The notes: generated from the letters alone by a model not told the origin. Positions 16,335 to 25,005 are shown, counted from the first letter of the stretch. The stretch: 64,000 nucleotides of DNA from Streptomyces yatensis (GCF_018069625.1 NZ_CP072941.1:620001-684000), one strand, 5' to 3'. Made by a program: numbers and translations.

Positions 16335-16994
16335 TCAGACGCCCTCGCGCGCCGGAGCTTCCGTGGCCCCGGACGGCGCGGCCGTGAGGTAGCGGGTGAG
16401 CATCGCGACGAGTTCGTTCTCCAGCCGGGTGGTGTCGATGGAGTCGGGCGCCGCGATGAGCACATGGACGACCAGCTCGACCGTGGACACGATGAGCCGG
16501 GCGGCGACGTAGGTGTCCTCCACCCGGACCTCGGGATGGCGCTCCAGCAAGTCCTGGGTGTAGGCGACCCGGTCCCGCTCCTGGCGGGCGATCTTCTCGA
16601 ACAACTCCGGGGAGCGCGGGGCCTGTTCGCCCATGACGCGGAGCAACTGCGGGTCGTCGAGGTGGTTCTCGATCACGGTGCGCGCGAAACCACGGAGGAT
16701 CTCCTCGAGGGAATCGGGCTCCTCCTCGTCCTGGCGTTCGCGGATGGCGGCCGCCCCGGCATCGAGGTGACGGGTCACCAGCTCGACCAGGATCGCATCC
16801 TTGTTCGGATAGTACTGGTACAGCGAGCCGATCGAGATCCGTGCGTGCTCGGCGATGCGGTTGGTGGTCCCGGCGGCATAGCCGTATTCGGCGAAAACGT
16901 GAGCAGCGGCGGTGAGGATGCGCTGCCGGGTGAGCTCGGCCCGGGCCTGGCGGGGCTGTTTACGTGGCTGAAGTCCGCGACGGCCGGTCGTCAT
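16335..16994 (-). CDS. TetR-family transcriptional regulator
   Basis: A 219-residue regulator. The start at 16994 is supported by GGAGG six bases upstream; a longer frame adds 13 residues without a ribosome site. The N-terminal helix-turn-helix reads TRQRILTAAAHVFAEYGY, then ISIGSLYQYYPNKDAI, the standard TetR recognition region. The C-terminal ligand domain is variable and ends AREGV. The gene is divergent from the PPOX-reductase-SIP operon and a perfect 14-base palindrome lies between them, so it most likely represses that operon and itself. The ligand is unknown. Confidence 0.92.
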   Translation of the reverse strand: MTTGRRGLQPRKQPRQARAELTRQRILTAAAHVFAEYGYAAGTTNRIAEHARISIGSLYQYYPNKDAILVELVTRHLDAGAAAIRERQDEEEPDSLEEILRGFARTVIENHLDDPQLLRVMGEQAPRSPELFEKIARQERDRVAYTQDLLERHPEVRVEDTYVAARLIVSTVELVVHVLIAAPDSIDTTRLENELVAMLTRYLTAAPSGATEAPAREGV

Positions 16995-17037
16995 GGCACC
17001 TCCTGGACGGCGCCTGGAAAGCGAGTGGCGCAAGACC

Positions 17038-17051
17038 TGAGTAATTACTCA
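17038..17051. promoter_or_regulatory. Perfect palindrome, candidate TetR operator
   Basis: TGAGTAATTACTCA is identical to its own reverse complement. It lies in the 172-base gap between the divergent TetR gene (start 16994) and the redox operon (start 17167). It is AT-rich within GC-rich surroundings, as expected for an operator overlapping a promoter. Confidence 0.7.
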
Positions 17052-17166
17052 CAATGGTGCCATGAACTGCGGCGGAGCGGTGAACCACCGTCGTCGGCAG
17101 GGAGCGGGGGGCGACCGGCACGGCCCTCGCGCGCCCGCCGCTCCACCCTTCCCGGAAGGAGTCATC

Positions 17167-17796
17167 GTGACGCAGACCAGCACCCGCCCCCGACGGCTGT
17201 CGCCGGCCGAGGTCCATGCCCGGCTCGGGGAGCCCGAAGCCATGATCAAGGACAAGAAGCTGGACCATATCGACGAGCACTTCCGCCTCTTCATCGCGCA
17301 CTCCCCCTTCCTGACCCTGGCCACGGCGGACGCGGCGGGGCGCGCCGACTGCTCGCCCCGCGGCGACTACCCGGGCTTCGTGAAGGTCCTCGACGGCCAT
17401 ACGCTCGCGATTCCCGACCGCCCCGGCAACAAGATCGCCGACTCCTTCCGCAATCTCGCCGAGAACGACGGGGTCGGGCTGCTCTTCCTCATCCCCGGGA
17501 TGCGGGAGACCCTGCGGGTCAACGGCCGTGGCTATCCCACCGATGAGCCCGATGTGCTGGCCCGGATGCAGACCGAGGCCAGCGAACCGGTGCTGGCGAT
17601 CGTCGTCGAGGTGGCGGAGGCGTACTTCCACTGTGGTCGCTCGCTCATCCGCTCCCGGCTGTGGGACCCCGCGAGCCAGGCCCTGGCCGACGAGATGCCG
17701 TCGGTCGGTGAGATCGCCGCCGCCCAGATCGGGGCCGACATCGATCCGACGGTGCTCACCCACGCTCTCGAAGAGAGCTACCGGAAACTCTACTGA
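17167..17796 (+). CDS. PPOX-class FMN-dependent flavoprotein (MSMEG_1061-like)
   Basis: A 209-residue protein of the pyridoxamine-phosphate-oxidase-like split-barrel fold. I start at the GTG at 17167, five bases after GGAAGGAG. Conserved features are PFLTLATADAAGRADCSPRGDYPGFV, read in parts at about residues 44-70, then IPDRPGNK and the glycine-rich RETLRVNGRGYP. These match the MSMEG_1061-type family, in which FMN is bound at a dimer interface. The substrate is unknown. It is the first gene of a three-gene operon with two flavin or iron-sulfur electron-transfer proteins, suggesting an oxidative or detoxifying role. Confidence 0.85.
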   Translation: MTQTSTRPRRLSPAEVHARLGEPEAMIKDKKLDHIDEHFRLFIAHSPFLTLATADAAGRADCSPRGDYPGFVKVLDGHTLAIPDRPGNKIADSFRNLAENDGVGLLFLIPGMRETLRVNGRGYPTDEPDVLARMQTEASEPVLAIVVEVAEAYFHCGRSLIRSRLWDPASQALADEMPSVGEIAAAQIGADIDPTVLTHALEESYRKLY

Positions 17797-17818
17797 CCAC
17801 GGCACAAGGTGAATCGCG

Positions 17819-18727
17819 ATGCAACAGACCATCGTCGGCGCCATCGAGCAGGTGGCCGAAGACGTCGTATCCCTCGTCCTGCGAGGCGCCACCGGTCCGC
17901 TGGCGCCCTGGGAGCCGGGGGCCCATATCGACCTGGCCCTGCCGAACTGGCTGACCCGGCAGTACTCGCTGTGCGGCGACCCGGCGGACCGGGAGTCCTA
18001 TCGCGTCGCGGTGCGGCACGACCGCCTCAGCCGGGGCGGTTCGGAGTACATCCACCGGTTTCTGCGCCGGGGCCGCACCCTTGAGGTGTCGCTGCCACGG
18101 AACCATTTCCCGCTCCTCCCCGCGCCGCAGTATCTCTTCCTGGCCGGCGGGATCGGCATCACCCCGATCCTGCCGATGCTGCGGGCGGCGGTCACCTCGG
18201 GCGTCCCGGCGTCGCTCGTGTACATGGGACAGTCGGTCGCGTCCATGCCCTTCGCCGACGAACTGCGCTCCCGCTACGGCGATCGGGTCCGGATCATCGC
18301 CACCCGGGAGCAGGGCAGGCCGGACTTCGCCGCTCTGGCAGCCGCGCTGAACCCCGGTGCCGTGGTCTATGCCTGCGGCCCCGGACCGATGCTCGCCGCG
18401 GCCGAGCCCGCGTTTCCGGCCGGGCGGCTGCAGGCGGAGCTGTTCCGCCCGGTGCCCAGGTCGTTCGCCCCCAACACGGCGTTCGAGGTGATGTGCGCAC
18501 GGTCGGGGCGGACGGTTCAGGTGCCGGCCGACGAGTCGCTGCTGGACGCCCTGACCCACGCCGGATATCCGGTGGCGTCCGGATGCCGCGAAGGGGTCTG
18601 CGGCAGTTGCGAACTCGCCGTCGTCGAGGGCGAGCCCGAGCACCGGGACGACATCGGCGCCCCCGCGGGCCGGATGTACGCCTGTGTCTCCCGCGCCCTG
18701 TCCCCGCGGCTCGTCGTGGATCTGTGA
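17819..18727 (+). CDS. Phthalate-dioxygenase-reductase-type oxidoreductase (PDR/VanB family)
   Basis: A 302-residue electron-transfer protein with three domains: a flavin-binding barrel with RQYSL at 47-51, an NAD-binding domain with GGIGITPI at about 110-117 and CGPGPM at about 186-191, and a C-terminal plant-type [2Fe-2S] ferredoxin. The cluster ligands are Cys256, Cys261, Cys264 and Cys289. Proteins of this type pass electrons from NAD(P)H through FMN to an oxygenase. No oxygenase gene is adjacent; the partner may be encoded elsewhere or may be the neighbouring flavoprotein. The gene follows the PPOX gene by 22 bases. Confidence 0.92.
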   Translation: MQQTIVGAIEQVAEDVVSLVLRGATGPLAPWEPGAHIDLALPNWLTRQYSLCGDPADRESYRVAVRHDRLSRGGSEYIHRFLRRGRTLEVSLPRNHFPLLPAPQYLFLAGGIGITPILPMLRAAVTSGVPASLVYMGQSVASMPFADELRSRYGDRVRIIATREQGRPDFAALAAALNPGAVVYACGPGPMLAAAEPAFPAGRLQAELFRPVPRSFAPNTAFEVMCARSGRTVQVPADESLLDALTHAGYPVASGCREGVCGSCELAVVEGEPEHRDDIGAPAGRMYACVSRALSPRLVVDL

Positions 18728-18767
18728 TCCCACGGCGAGCGGACTCGAACGGAAGGCGAGGAAAGAC

Positions 18768-19571
18768 GTGCTGCCCAAGGTGCGCACACCCGAATCACGG
18801 CGAATGATCACGCTGGAGGTGCGCGGGAACACCAAGCTGACACCCGGATTCTCGACCATCACGCTCGGCGGCCCCGAACTGGAGCATCTGAAGCCCACGG
18901 GCTTCGACCAGACCGTGCGGCTGTTCTTTCCCCGCGAGGGGCAGGAGCGGCTGAGAATGCCGAAGCTCTCCAGCGAGGCGTGGATGGCGGAGATTCTTCT
19001 GCTGCCGAAGTCCCGCAGGCCCTGGGTGCGCAACTTCACCATCCGCCGCGCCCGGCCCGAACTCGGTGAAGTGGACATCGAGTTCGCGCTGCACGGCGAC
19101 ACCCCGGCCTCCGCATGGGCCCGGCACGCCCGGCCCGGAGACCCGGCGGGCATCTTCGACATGGGCGTGACCTACCTGCCGCCCGCTCATGCCGAATGGC
19201 AGCTGCTCGCCGGGGACGAGAGCGCCCTGCCGGCGATCCTCGCCATCCTCGAACACGCCCCGGCGTCACTGGCCGCGGAGGTCTTCCTGGAGGTGGCGGG
19301 GACCGCCGACATCCGCTCGGACATCACCGCTCCCGAAGGCGTACGGGTGCGGTGGCTGGCCCGGGACGGCGCGGACGCGCTGCCCGGCAGGCTGGCCCTC
19401 GACGCGGTCAGGAAGGCGTCGCTGCGGCCGGGCCGGTTCTACACCTGGGTCGCCGGGGAGGCCGGGCTGGCCACCGGGGTGCGCCGCCATCTGGTGCGGG
19501 AACGCGGCGTACCGAAGCCGGACATCGCGTTCTTCGGGTACTGGCGGCACGGCCGCTCCAGCCCCGGCTGA
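18768..19571 (+). CDS. Siderophore-interacting protein (SIP family)
   Basis: A 267-residue flavoprotein of the ViuB/SIP family. I take the GTG at 18768, preceded by GGCGAGG, as start; a longer frame overlaps the preceding gene by 44 bases. The FAD-binding barrel has RNFTIRR and the characteristic FALHGDTPASAWARH; the C-terminal half has the family's GDESALPAI and YTWVAGEAG segments. Such proteins reduce ferric siderophores in the cytosol with NADPH or ferredoxin as donor. Directly after a ferredoxin-type reductase this could form a ferric-chelate reductase system, though no siderophore transporter is near. Confidence 0.92.
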   Translation: MLPKVRTPESRRMITLEVRGNTKLTPGFSTITLGGPELEHLKPTGFDQTVRLFFPREGQERLRMPKLSSEAWMAEILLLPKSRRPWVRNFTIRRARPELGEVDIEFALHGDTPASAWARHARPGDPAGIFDMGVTYLPPAHAEWQLLAGDESALPAILAILEHAPASLAAEVFLEVAGTADIRSDITAPEGVRVRWLARDGADALPGRLALDAVRKASLRPGRFYTWVAGEAGLATGVRRHLVRERGVPKPDIAFFGYWRHGRSSPG

Positions 19572-19599
19572 CGCCCGCCACCGCGCCGGTGCGGTGTGC

Positions 19600-20238
19600 T
19601 CACACCGGTGGCCGCGGGTCGTACTGGATGCCACGTCGCACCTGACGTGCGCGCTCCGGCGAGGCCAGCCGGGCGACCAGGTGAAGAGCCATGTCGATAC
19701 CGGCCGAGACCCCCGCGGAGGTGATCACGTCACCGTCGTCGACGAACCGCTCGTCGGGCCGTACGTCGATCGTCGGGTCGAGCTCCGCGAGCAGGTCCAG
19801 CGACCCCCAATGCGTGGTCGCGGGCCGCCCGGCCAGCAGCCCGGCCGCCGCGTAGACCAGCGACCCCGTGCACACACTGGTCATCAGGGGAACCGAGCGC
19901 CGCTGGGACCGGACCCACTCCAGGTGCCGCTCATCCTTCAGCTGGGGCCGGGTCCCCCGGCCGCCGGGGTGCAGCAGCACATCCAGCGCTGGCAGGTCGG
20001 CCATCGCCTGATGTGCCTCGACGGTGAGCCCCTTCGCGCAGGTCACGGGGTTGCCGTCGGCGGAGAGGCAGAACACCTGCCACCCGTCCTCGGCGAAGGT
20101 GCGCGTCCAGTACGACAGCACCTCCCATGGGCCGATGGCGTCGAGCTCTTCCACATCCGGGAACAGCAGGATCCCGATCTTCCGCGTATCCGCATGGGCC
20201 ATACCGTGATCCAACCAGACCCGCCCCCGCTCGGCCAT
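19600..20238 (-). CDS. DJ-1/PfpI-family protein, isonitrile-hydratase-like
   Basis: A 212-residue class I glutamine-amidotransferase-like protein. The N-terminus LLFPDVEELDAIGPWEVLSYW matches the isonitrile hydratase branch, and the likely nucleophile is the Cys in TSVCTGS, followed by AAGLLAGRPATTHW. GGGAG lies five bases before the ATG at 20238; a start at 20202 (MAHAD) is closer to the conserved domain but has a poorer ribosome site. The gene is last in a leftward group with a tautomerase and an SDR. Functions in this family include isonitrile hydration, glyoxalase activity and regulation; the substrate cannot be assigned here. Confidence 0.87.
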   Translation of the reverse strand: MAERGRVWLDHGMAHADTRKIGILLFPDVEELDAIGPWEVLSYWTRTFAEDGWQVFCLSADGNPVTCAKGLTVEAHQAMADLPALDVLLHPGGRGTRPQLKDERHLEWVRSQRRSVPLMTSVCTGSLVYAAAGLLAGRPATTHWGSLDLLAELDPTIDVRPDERFVDDGDVITSAGVSAGIDMALHLVARLASPERARQVRRGIQYDPRPPV

Positions 20239-20319
20239 GGGATCTCCCGCGAGGCCGCCGATCGCCGCCGATCGCCGTCGGCGGCCTCCCGCTGCCTTAC
20301 CGCGGCCGCGGTCGGCCGG

Positions 20320-20742
20320 TCAGTACGGCAGCGGCCGGTTCTCACTCGCCCAGCGCTGTTCCGCTTCGCTGCGCGGGGGCGGAGGCGCCAACCCGTCGAT
20401 CATCCAGAGATCCCGGGGCGTCTCGTCGATGTGGAATTCGCAGTACAGCCCGCGGTCCCGGGTGTGAGGGGCCAGCACGCGGTCGAGCCCCTCGGCTGAC
20501 CTCTTCCTCGTCTCGGGGTCCGACAAGTGGCGGGCGATGTGCTCGACCACGACCCGGACGGTGCGGTTCGACGGCTCGCCGCCGACCAGGAACGAGGACT
20601 CCGGGATGTCATGGAAGAGGGTGACGACGTAGAACTTCGGCAGCCCGACCTGGGCGTAGTACTCCGTGACGTCCGCCGCGAACCGCCGCTTCTGCTCGGC
20701 GGAATAGGCGTCGACCGGGTGGTAGATGTGCCACAGGGGCAT
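20320..20742 (-). CDS. Tautomerase-superfamily protein (cis-CaaD-like)
   Basis: A 140-residue protein beginning MPLWHIYHP. Removal of Met would leave Pro1, the catalytic base of the tautomerase superfamily. The length and the C-terminal FHIDETPRDLWMIDG fit the putative oxalocrotonate tautomerase (Tautomerase_3) group, which includes cis-3-chloroacrylic acid dehalogenase. GAGGAGAG precedes the ATG. It sits between an SDR and a DJ-1-like gene on the same strand, which suggests a small catabolic unit for a keto or unsaturated acid; this is inference. Confidence 0.85.
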   Translation of the reverse strand: MPLWHIYHPVDAYSAEQKRRFAADVTEYYAQVGLPKFYVVTLFHDIPESSFLVGGEPSNRTVRVVVEHIARHLSDPETRKRSAEGLDRVLAPHTRDRGLYCEFHIDETPRDLWMIDGLAPPPPRSEAEQRWASENRPLPY

Positions 20743-20816
20743 GGCTCTCTCTCCTCAACAGACGATGATGGTGGCAAAAGGCGACGGTGGTGACCGGTGG
20801 AGGTCGCCGCGGCCGG

Positions 20817-21518
20817 TCAGCGGCCGAGGGGAACGGTGAGGCCCTCCACCGGCCCGGCGAGCGCCGCCTTCATCTGCCGGGTCACGTCGTCGACGAGCAC
20901 CTCACTGACACCGTCCTCGACGCCGTCCAGAACCGTCTCGGCCACGTCGGCGGGAGAGATCTTCTGGGTCGGGATCCCGGCGACCATGTCGGTGTCGGCG
21001 AAACCGAGGTGCACGCCGACGACCTGGGTCCCCTGCGGCGCCAGCTCGACTCGGAGCGAGTTCGTCATCGACCACAGAGCGGCCTTCGAGGCGCCGTAGG
21101 CGGCCGCGCCGGCGCCCCAGGACAGCACGGAGTGCATGTCGACCAGCGCGCCACCGCCATTGGCCCGCAGGACCGGGGCGAAGCCACGTGCCACCCGCAG
21201 CGCCCCGAAGACATTCGTCTCGAACGTCGCCACCACATCGGTCATGTCCGCCGTCAGCAGCGGCGAGGGCAGCAGCACTCCCGCGTTGTTGATGACGATG
21301 TTCACATCCGCGGCCCGGTCGGCGAGGGCCGCGACCGCGTCCGCGTCGGTGACATCGAGGGAAACGGCCTCGACCCGCGGGTCCTCGCCGGGGCTGGGCT
21401 TCCGAGCCGTCGCGTAGACCTTCGCCGCTCCACGCTCGAGCAGCGCCGCCACGAATGCCTTGCCGATGCCACGTTGACCTCCGGTCACCAGCACCACGGA
21501 ACCATCGATCGCAACCAT
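20817..21518 (-). CDS. Short-chain dehydrogenase/reductase (SDR)
   Basis: A 233-residue classical SDR. The cofactor motif is TGGQRGIG at about 12-19, the NNAG motif is present, and the catalytic Ser, Tyr and Lys lie in HSVLSWGAGAAAYGASK. AAGGAGGG precedes the start. It is first in a three-gene leftward group with the tautomerase and DJ-1-like genes and is divergent from a TetR gene. It is clearly related to the SDR at 30629-31327, sharing RGIG, ERGAAKVYA/EHGAAKVYA and TQVVGVH/TLVVGVH segments, so the two are paralogues placed under different regulators. Confidence 0.92.
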   Translation of the reverse strand: MVAIDGSVVLVTGGQRGIGKAFVAALLERGAAKVYATARKPSPGEDPRVEAVSLDVTDADAVAALADRAADVNIVINNAGVLLPSPLLTADMTDVVATFETNVFGALRVARGFAPVLRANGGGALVDMHSVLSWGAGAAAYGASKAALWSMTNSLRVELAPQGTQVVGVHLGFADTDMVAGIPTQKISPADVAETVLDGVEDGVSEVLVDDVTRQMKAALAGPVEGLTVPLGR

Positions 21519-21600
21519 GTCGGACCCTCCTTGTCTCAGGGCGCGCTCGGACCGGCAGGGGCGGCGGACCGTGAGGCCGCCGTCCCTGTGGCGCGCTAAA

Positions 21601-21622
21601 ATAGATTACTAGCATCATCTAT
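21601..21622. promoter_or_regulatory. Inverted repeat in the SDR-TetR divergent gap
   Basis: ATAGAT at 21601-21606 is the reverse complement of ATCTAT at 21617-21622; overall seven of eleven positions match across the dyad. The repeat lies in an AT-rich patch (TAAAATAGATTACTAG) between the SDR start at 21518 and the TetR start at 21703, where the TetR operator and both promoters are expected. Confidence 0.5.
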
Positions 21623-21702
21623 AACGGGTCGCAAATATCATCGGTGCGGTACCGGCATCCCGTACCCGAGTCCGGCAAGCTATGCAGAAGGAAGTACCGA
21701 CC

Positions 21703-22401
21703 ATGCCCCGAGCATCCCGAGCCGAGGCCGAGCGCCACCGCGAGCAGGTGATCGCGGCCACCGCGAAGCTGGTGCGCACCCACGGCGCCGACAAGGTGAG
21801 CGTTCCCCAGGCGATGGCGGCGGCGGGTCTGACCCACGGCGGGTTCTACCGCCACTTCGCCTCGAAGGACGATCTGATCGCCCAGGCGTGCACGGCCGCG
21901 TTCGCCGAACGCCTCGCGGCCATGGATGACCTCGCCGAGGCCGAGGCCGAGAGCGAGGGCGAGGGCGGGGGCCCTGACGCGGACGGAAACGCGGGCCAGG
22001 ACACGGGCCAGGAGCGCGGCCGCGGCGCCCGGGCGGCCTTCCTGGCGACCTATCTGTCCACCCTCCACCGCGACAACCCCGGGCTGGGGTGCGCCGCCGC
22101 GGCACTGGCGGTGGACGCCGCGCGCGCGGAGCCCGGCGACCCGCTGCGGCGGGCCTACGCCGATGGCATGCGCAACCTGATCGACGGCATGGAGCGCATC
22201 ACGAGGAAGTCCGGCGACGACGCGCCGGACGAAGGGACGATCCTGGTCGAACTGTCCACCATGATCGGGGCGTTGGTCCTGTCACGCGCCGTCGCGGACG
22301 ACGACCTGTCGGACCGCATCCTGACCGCGGCACGCGACCACGTGCTGGGCGACGATGAGCACACACCCGGAGGGAAGGGCTCGTCCGACACCGCCGGGTG
22401 A
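21703..22401 (+). CDS. TetR-family transcriptional regulator
   Basis: A 232-residue regulator. I choose the ATG at 21703 (MPRASRAEAERHRE) with GAAGGAAG eight bases upstream; an ATG 21 bases earlier is less well placed. The DNA-binding region reads IAATAKLVRTHGADKVSV and LTHGGFYRHFASKDDLI, which places it in the TetR_C_16/NemR-like group with GGFYRHF. A low-complexity acidic and glycine-rich stretch (about residues 80-106) interrupts the ligand domain, an unusual insertion. The gene is divergent from the SDR-tautomerase-DJ-1 group and probably represses it. Confidence 0.9.
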   Translation: MPRASRAEAERHREQVIAATAKLVRTHGADKVSVPQAMAAAGLTHGGFYRHFASKDDLIAQACTAAFAERLAAMDDLAEAEAESEGEGGGPDADGNAGQDTGQERGRGARAAFLATYLSTLHRDNPGLGCAAAALAVDAARAEPGDPLRRAYADGMRNLIDGMERITRKSGDDAPDEGTILVELSTMIGALVLSRAVADDDLSDRILTAARDHVLGDDEHTPGGKGSSDTAG

Positions 22402-22402
22402 A

Positions 22403-22445
22403 GCGCGCTCGCGTCATCGGGGGAACCTCCGTGAGGCGAGCGCGC
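22403..22445. terminator. Bidirectional hairpin between TetR and PfkB kinase genes
   Basis: GCGCGCTCGC at 22403-22412 pairs exactly with GCGAGCGCGC at 22436-22445. The 23-base interior can pair further through TCA and GTGA. It lies between convergent stops, so it can serve both genes. Confidence 0.65.
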
Positions 22446-22452
22446 GGGCGGG

Positions 22453-23454
22453 CTACCGCCCCAGCGCCGAGGACAGCCGCGCGGCGAGAGGATCGCCGTC
22501 GAGGAAGTCCAGCAGCTCGCCGAGGGTCGGTCCGGTGGCGGGGCCGTGCCGGGTGACCGCGAAGGCGGCCGCGGCGTTGGCGCCTCGTACGGCGGTGCCC
22601 GGGTCGAGCCCGTGGCCGAGGAGGGCCAGGAACGCTCCCGTATGGGCGTCGCCCGCGCCGTTGCTGTCGACCGCGGTCACCCGGCGGCCGGGGATGTGCA
22701 GGGGCTCCCCGCCGGGCGGGACCAGCCGGCAGCCGTCCGCGTCGGCCCGCAGCAGCACACCGGTGCGCGGGCCCAGCCGGGCGGCGAGCGCGGCCGCGGC
22801 CTCCTCGGCGTCGTCCCGGCCGGTCAGCAGCCGCCCCTCGCGCTGGTTGCAGCTGACCCAGTCGCAGCGCTCCAGAACGGGTGCCAGCACCTCCTCCGGG
22901 ATCTGATCGACCAGGGGACCCGGATCGAGGAAGACCCGGATGTGTTCCGGCAGCCGCGCGACGAGCGAGGCCAGGACCGGGCCGTTGACCGGGTAGGCGA
23001 GCCCGTAGCCGGAGATCTGCACCATGTCGCCGGGACGCAGCGCGGCGAGCACGGACGCCGCGTGGGCCTCGGTCAGCCGGGCCTCGGCTCCGAGGCTGGT
23101 GGCGAAGGTGCGCTCGCCGCCGCCGTCGACGAAGGCGACACAGAAACCGGTGTCCTCCTCCCCTATGGGAGCCAGCACCATCTCGATGCCTTCCCGGGCG
23201 AGGTCGGCCCGCACCCGGTCGCCGAACGGCCCGGTGCCATGGGCGCCCGCGTACACGGCCGGCAGGCCCAGGCGGCGGGCGGCGATGAGGACGTTGAATC
23301 CGCCGCCCGTGGTGAGGGTGGTGTCCGTGGAGACGATGTCGCCGCCACGTTCGGGCAGTGCGGGCACCCGCATCACCAGGTCGACGATGGCGTTGCCGAG
23401 CAGGACCAGCCGGCCGTCCATGGCCTCGCCCAGGGCGCCGTCGTGGTCGCTCAT
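22453..23454 (-). CDS. PfkB-family carbohydrate/nucleoside kinase (YegV-like)
   Basis: A 333-residue ribokinase-family protein. PfkB features are LGNAIVDLVMRVP near the N-terminus, the TTGGGFNVLIAARRLG glycine-rich sugar-binding region and the C-terminal anion-hole motif NGAGD with catalytic Asp269. It would phosphorylate a sugar or nucleoside using ATP in the cytosol. Its ATG overlaps the stop of the permease gene (ATGA), so it is the last gene of the permease-hydrolase operon. The combination PfkB kinase, ADP-ribosylglycohydrolase, permease and GntR regulator matches the content of the E. coli yegTUVW operon, in which the true substrate is, to my knowledge, not settled. Confidence 0.9.
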   Translation of the reverse strand: MSDHDGALGEAMDGRLVLLGNAIVDLVMRVPALPERGGDIVSTDTTLTTGGGFNVLIAARRLGLPAVYAGAHGTGPFGDRVRADLAREGIEMVLAPIGEEDTGFCVAFVDGGGERTFATSLGAEARLTEAHAASVLAALRPGDMVQISGYGLAYPVNGPVLASLVARLPEHIRVFLDPGPLVDQIPEEVLAPVLERCDWVSCNQREGRLLTGRDDAEEAAAALAARLGPRTGVLLRADADGCRLVPPGGEPLHIPGRRVTAVDSNGAGDAHTGAFLALLGHGLDPGTAVRGANAAAAFAVTRHGPATGPTLGELLDFLDGDPLAARLSSALGR

Positions 23455-24944
23455 GAGAGCTCCCGCGCGGCCGGGGCGGGCAGCACCTGCTGCTGGGGGC
23501 GCCGGCCGGACGCCTCCTCGCGGACGGTGCCGTCGAACCTGCGCAGCACGGCGTAGACGGCGGCGGCGAGCAGCAGGGTCACCACCCACCCCAGCCCGTT
23601 GGACCCGATCCAGCTGTGGGACAGCGGCCCGGAGAACCACACATCGGTCGCGCTGGTGCTGGCCTCGGTGAACAGCAGGCCCACCACGATGGCCGCCGCC
23701 CAGGCGATCATCGCGGCCCAGGCGATCCCGCCCCGGAACCAGTAGCGGCTGGACCGGCCGACGTCCATCAGGGCCGCGCCGTCGTAGGACCGGCGGAGTA
23801 TCAGGTCGACCGCGAAGACACCCACCCAGGCGTTGATGGGGACGGCGAGGAGGGTGAGGAAGGTGATGAACGGGCCGTAGAAGTCCTTGGCGATCAGGAT
23901 GAAGTAGATCCCGCCGGCGAAGGTGACGACCACGTCCAGGCCGACGGCGAGGGTGCGCCGCACCCGTATGCCCAGGGTGATCATGGTGAGTCCGGCCGAG
24001 TAGACGGACAGGTGGTTGGAGAGCAGCAGTCCGCCGAACGCGGCGATCAGATACGGGATGGACATCCATGACGGCAGCATCGTGTTGATGGCCGAGACGG
24101 GGTCGGAGGCGGAGGCGAGATTCGGTTCTCCCGCCGCGAGGAGCGAGCCCAGCGAGATCAGCACGACCAGCGGGATACCGGCGCCGAAGGCGGAAGCGGC
24201 CACCAGCCTGCCGCCGGGAATCCGCCGGGGCAGGTAACGGGCGTAGTCGGCGCCCGTGTTGGCCCAGCCGATCCCGGTACCGGCGGCGATCATGCCGACG
24301 CCCACGACCATCGCACTCACCGATCCGACCGGGGCGTGGAAGACCTTGTCCCAGTCCACGGTGGTCGCGAGGAAGATGATCACGACCAGGTTGAGCAGAC
24401 CGAAGATATAGCTGGCCCACCTGTTGATCCACATGATGGTGGCGTGGCCCAGACCGCTGATGAGCAGCGTGCAGCCGATGAAGACCAGCAGACACACCAC
24501 GGTCAGGACGGTGTTCCGGCGGATGCCGAAGGCCGCGTCGAGCAGGGCCAGCAGGGCGAAGGCGGCCGTGGTGGTGTTGATGGTCTCCCAGCCGAGCCGG
24601 CTCAGCCAGGTGACCAGCGTGGGGCCGGCGTTGCCGCGGACCCCGAACACCGCGCGGGAGAGGGTGAGGGCGGGCGCTCCACCCCGCTTCCCGGCGATGC
24701 TGAGGGCGCCCACCAGGGCGAAGGAGCCGAAGGAGCCGAGAATGGCCACGACGGCCGCCTGCCAGATGTTCAGGCCGCGGAAGCTGACCAGGGCCGCGCC
24801 GAGCGGCAGACCGAGGATGCTGATGTTCGCGGCGAACCAGGTCCAGAACATCTGGCTGGCGTGGCCGTGGCGCTCGGCGTCCGGAACCGGCTCGATGCCT
24901 CGGGTCTCCACGGAGCCGACGCGGTCGTTCTCTGAAGCCGCCAT
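23451..24944 (-). CDS. NCS1-family nucleobase/cytosine-type permease
   Basis: A 497-residue membrane protein with about 12 hydrophobic segments. The N-terminal region shows the NCS1 hallmarks: an Ala-Asn-rich first helix (FAANISILGLPLGA), ALTLSRAVFGVRGN and a WANTGADYARY motif like that of cytosine/allantoin permeases. It probably imports a nucleobase, nucleoside or related ring compound with a cation. It is cotranscribed with an ADP-ribosylglycohydrolase and a PfkB kinase, which suggests the substrate is an N-riboside or its base. In E. coli yegTUVW the transporter is an MFS protein, so this would be a non-homologous replacement. Confidence 0.9.
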   Translation of the reverse strand: MAASENDRVGSVETRGIEPVPDAERHGHASQMFWTWFAANISILGLPLGAALVSFRGLNIWQAAVVAILGSFGSFALVGALSIAGKRGGAPALTLSRAVFGVRGNAGPTLVTWLSRLGWETINTTTAAFALLALLDAAFGIRRNTVLTVVCLLVFIGCTLLISGLGHATIMWINRWASYIFGLLNLVVIIFLATTVDWDKVFHAPVGSVSAMVVGVGMIAAGTGIGWANTGADYARYLPRRIPGGRLVAASAFGAGIPLVVLISLGSLLAAGEPNLASASDPVSAINTMLPSWMSIPYLIAAFGGLLLSNHLSVYSAGLTMITLGIRVRRTLAVGLDVVVTFAGGIYFILIAKDFYGPFITFLTLLAVPINAWVGVFAVDLILRRSYDGAALMDVGRSSRYWFRGGIAWAAMIAWAAAIVVGLLFTEASTSATDVWFSGPLSHSWIGSNGLGWVVTLLLAAAVYAVLRRFDGTVREEASGRRPQQQVLPAPAARELS

Positions 24945-25005
24945 GGTGGTACCTGTCTTTCTGTCCGGGGGCGCTCCGGTGCGGATGTGAGGGCGGGCGT
25001 GGGGG

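Noticed and set aside
19592..19607. CGGTGTG-CT-CACACCG as a terminator between the SIP and DJ-1 genes
   Set aside because: The stem has only seven pairs with an impossible two-base loop and overlaps the stop codon of the DJ-1-like gene. It may be real but is too weak to call.
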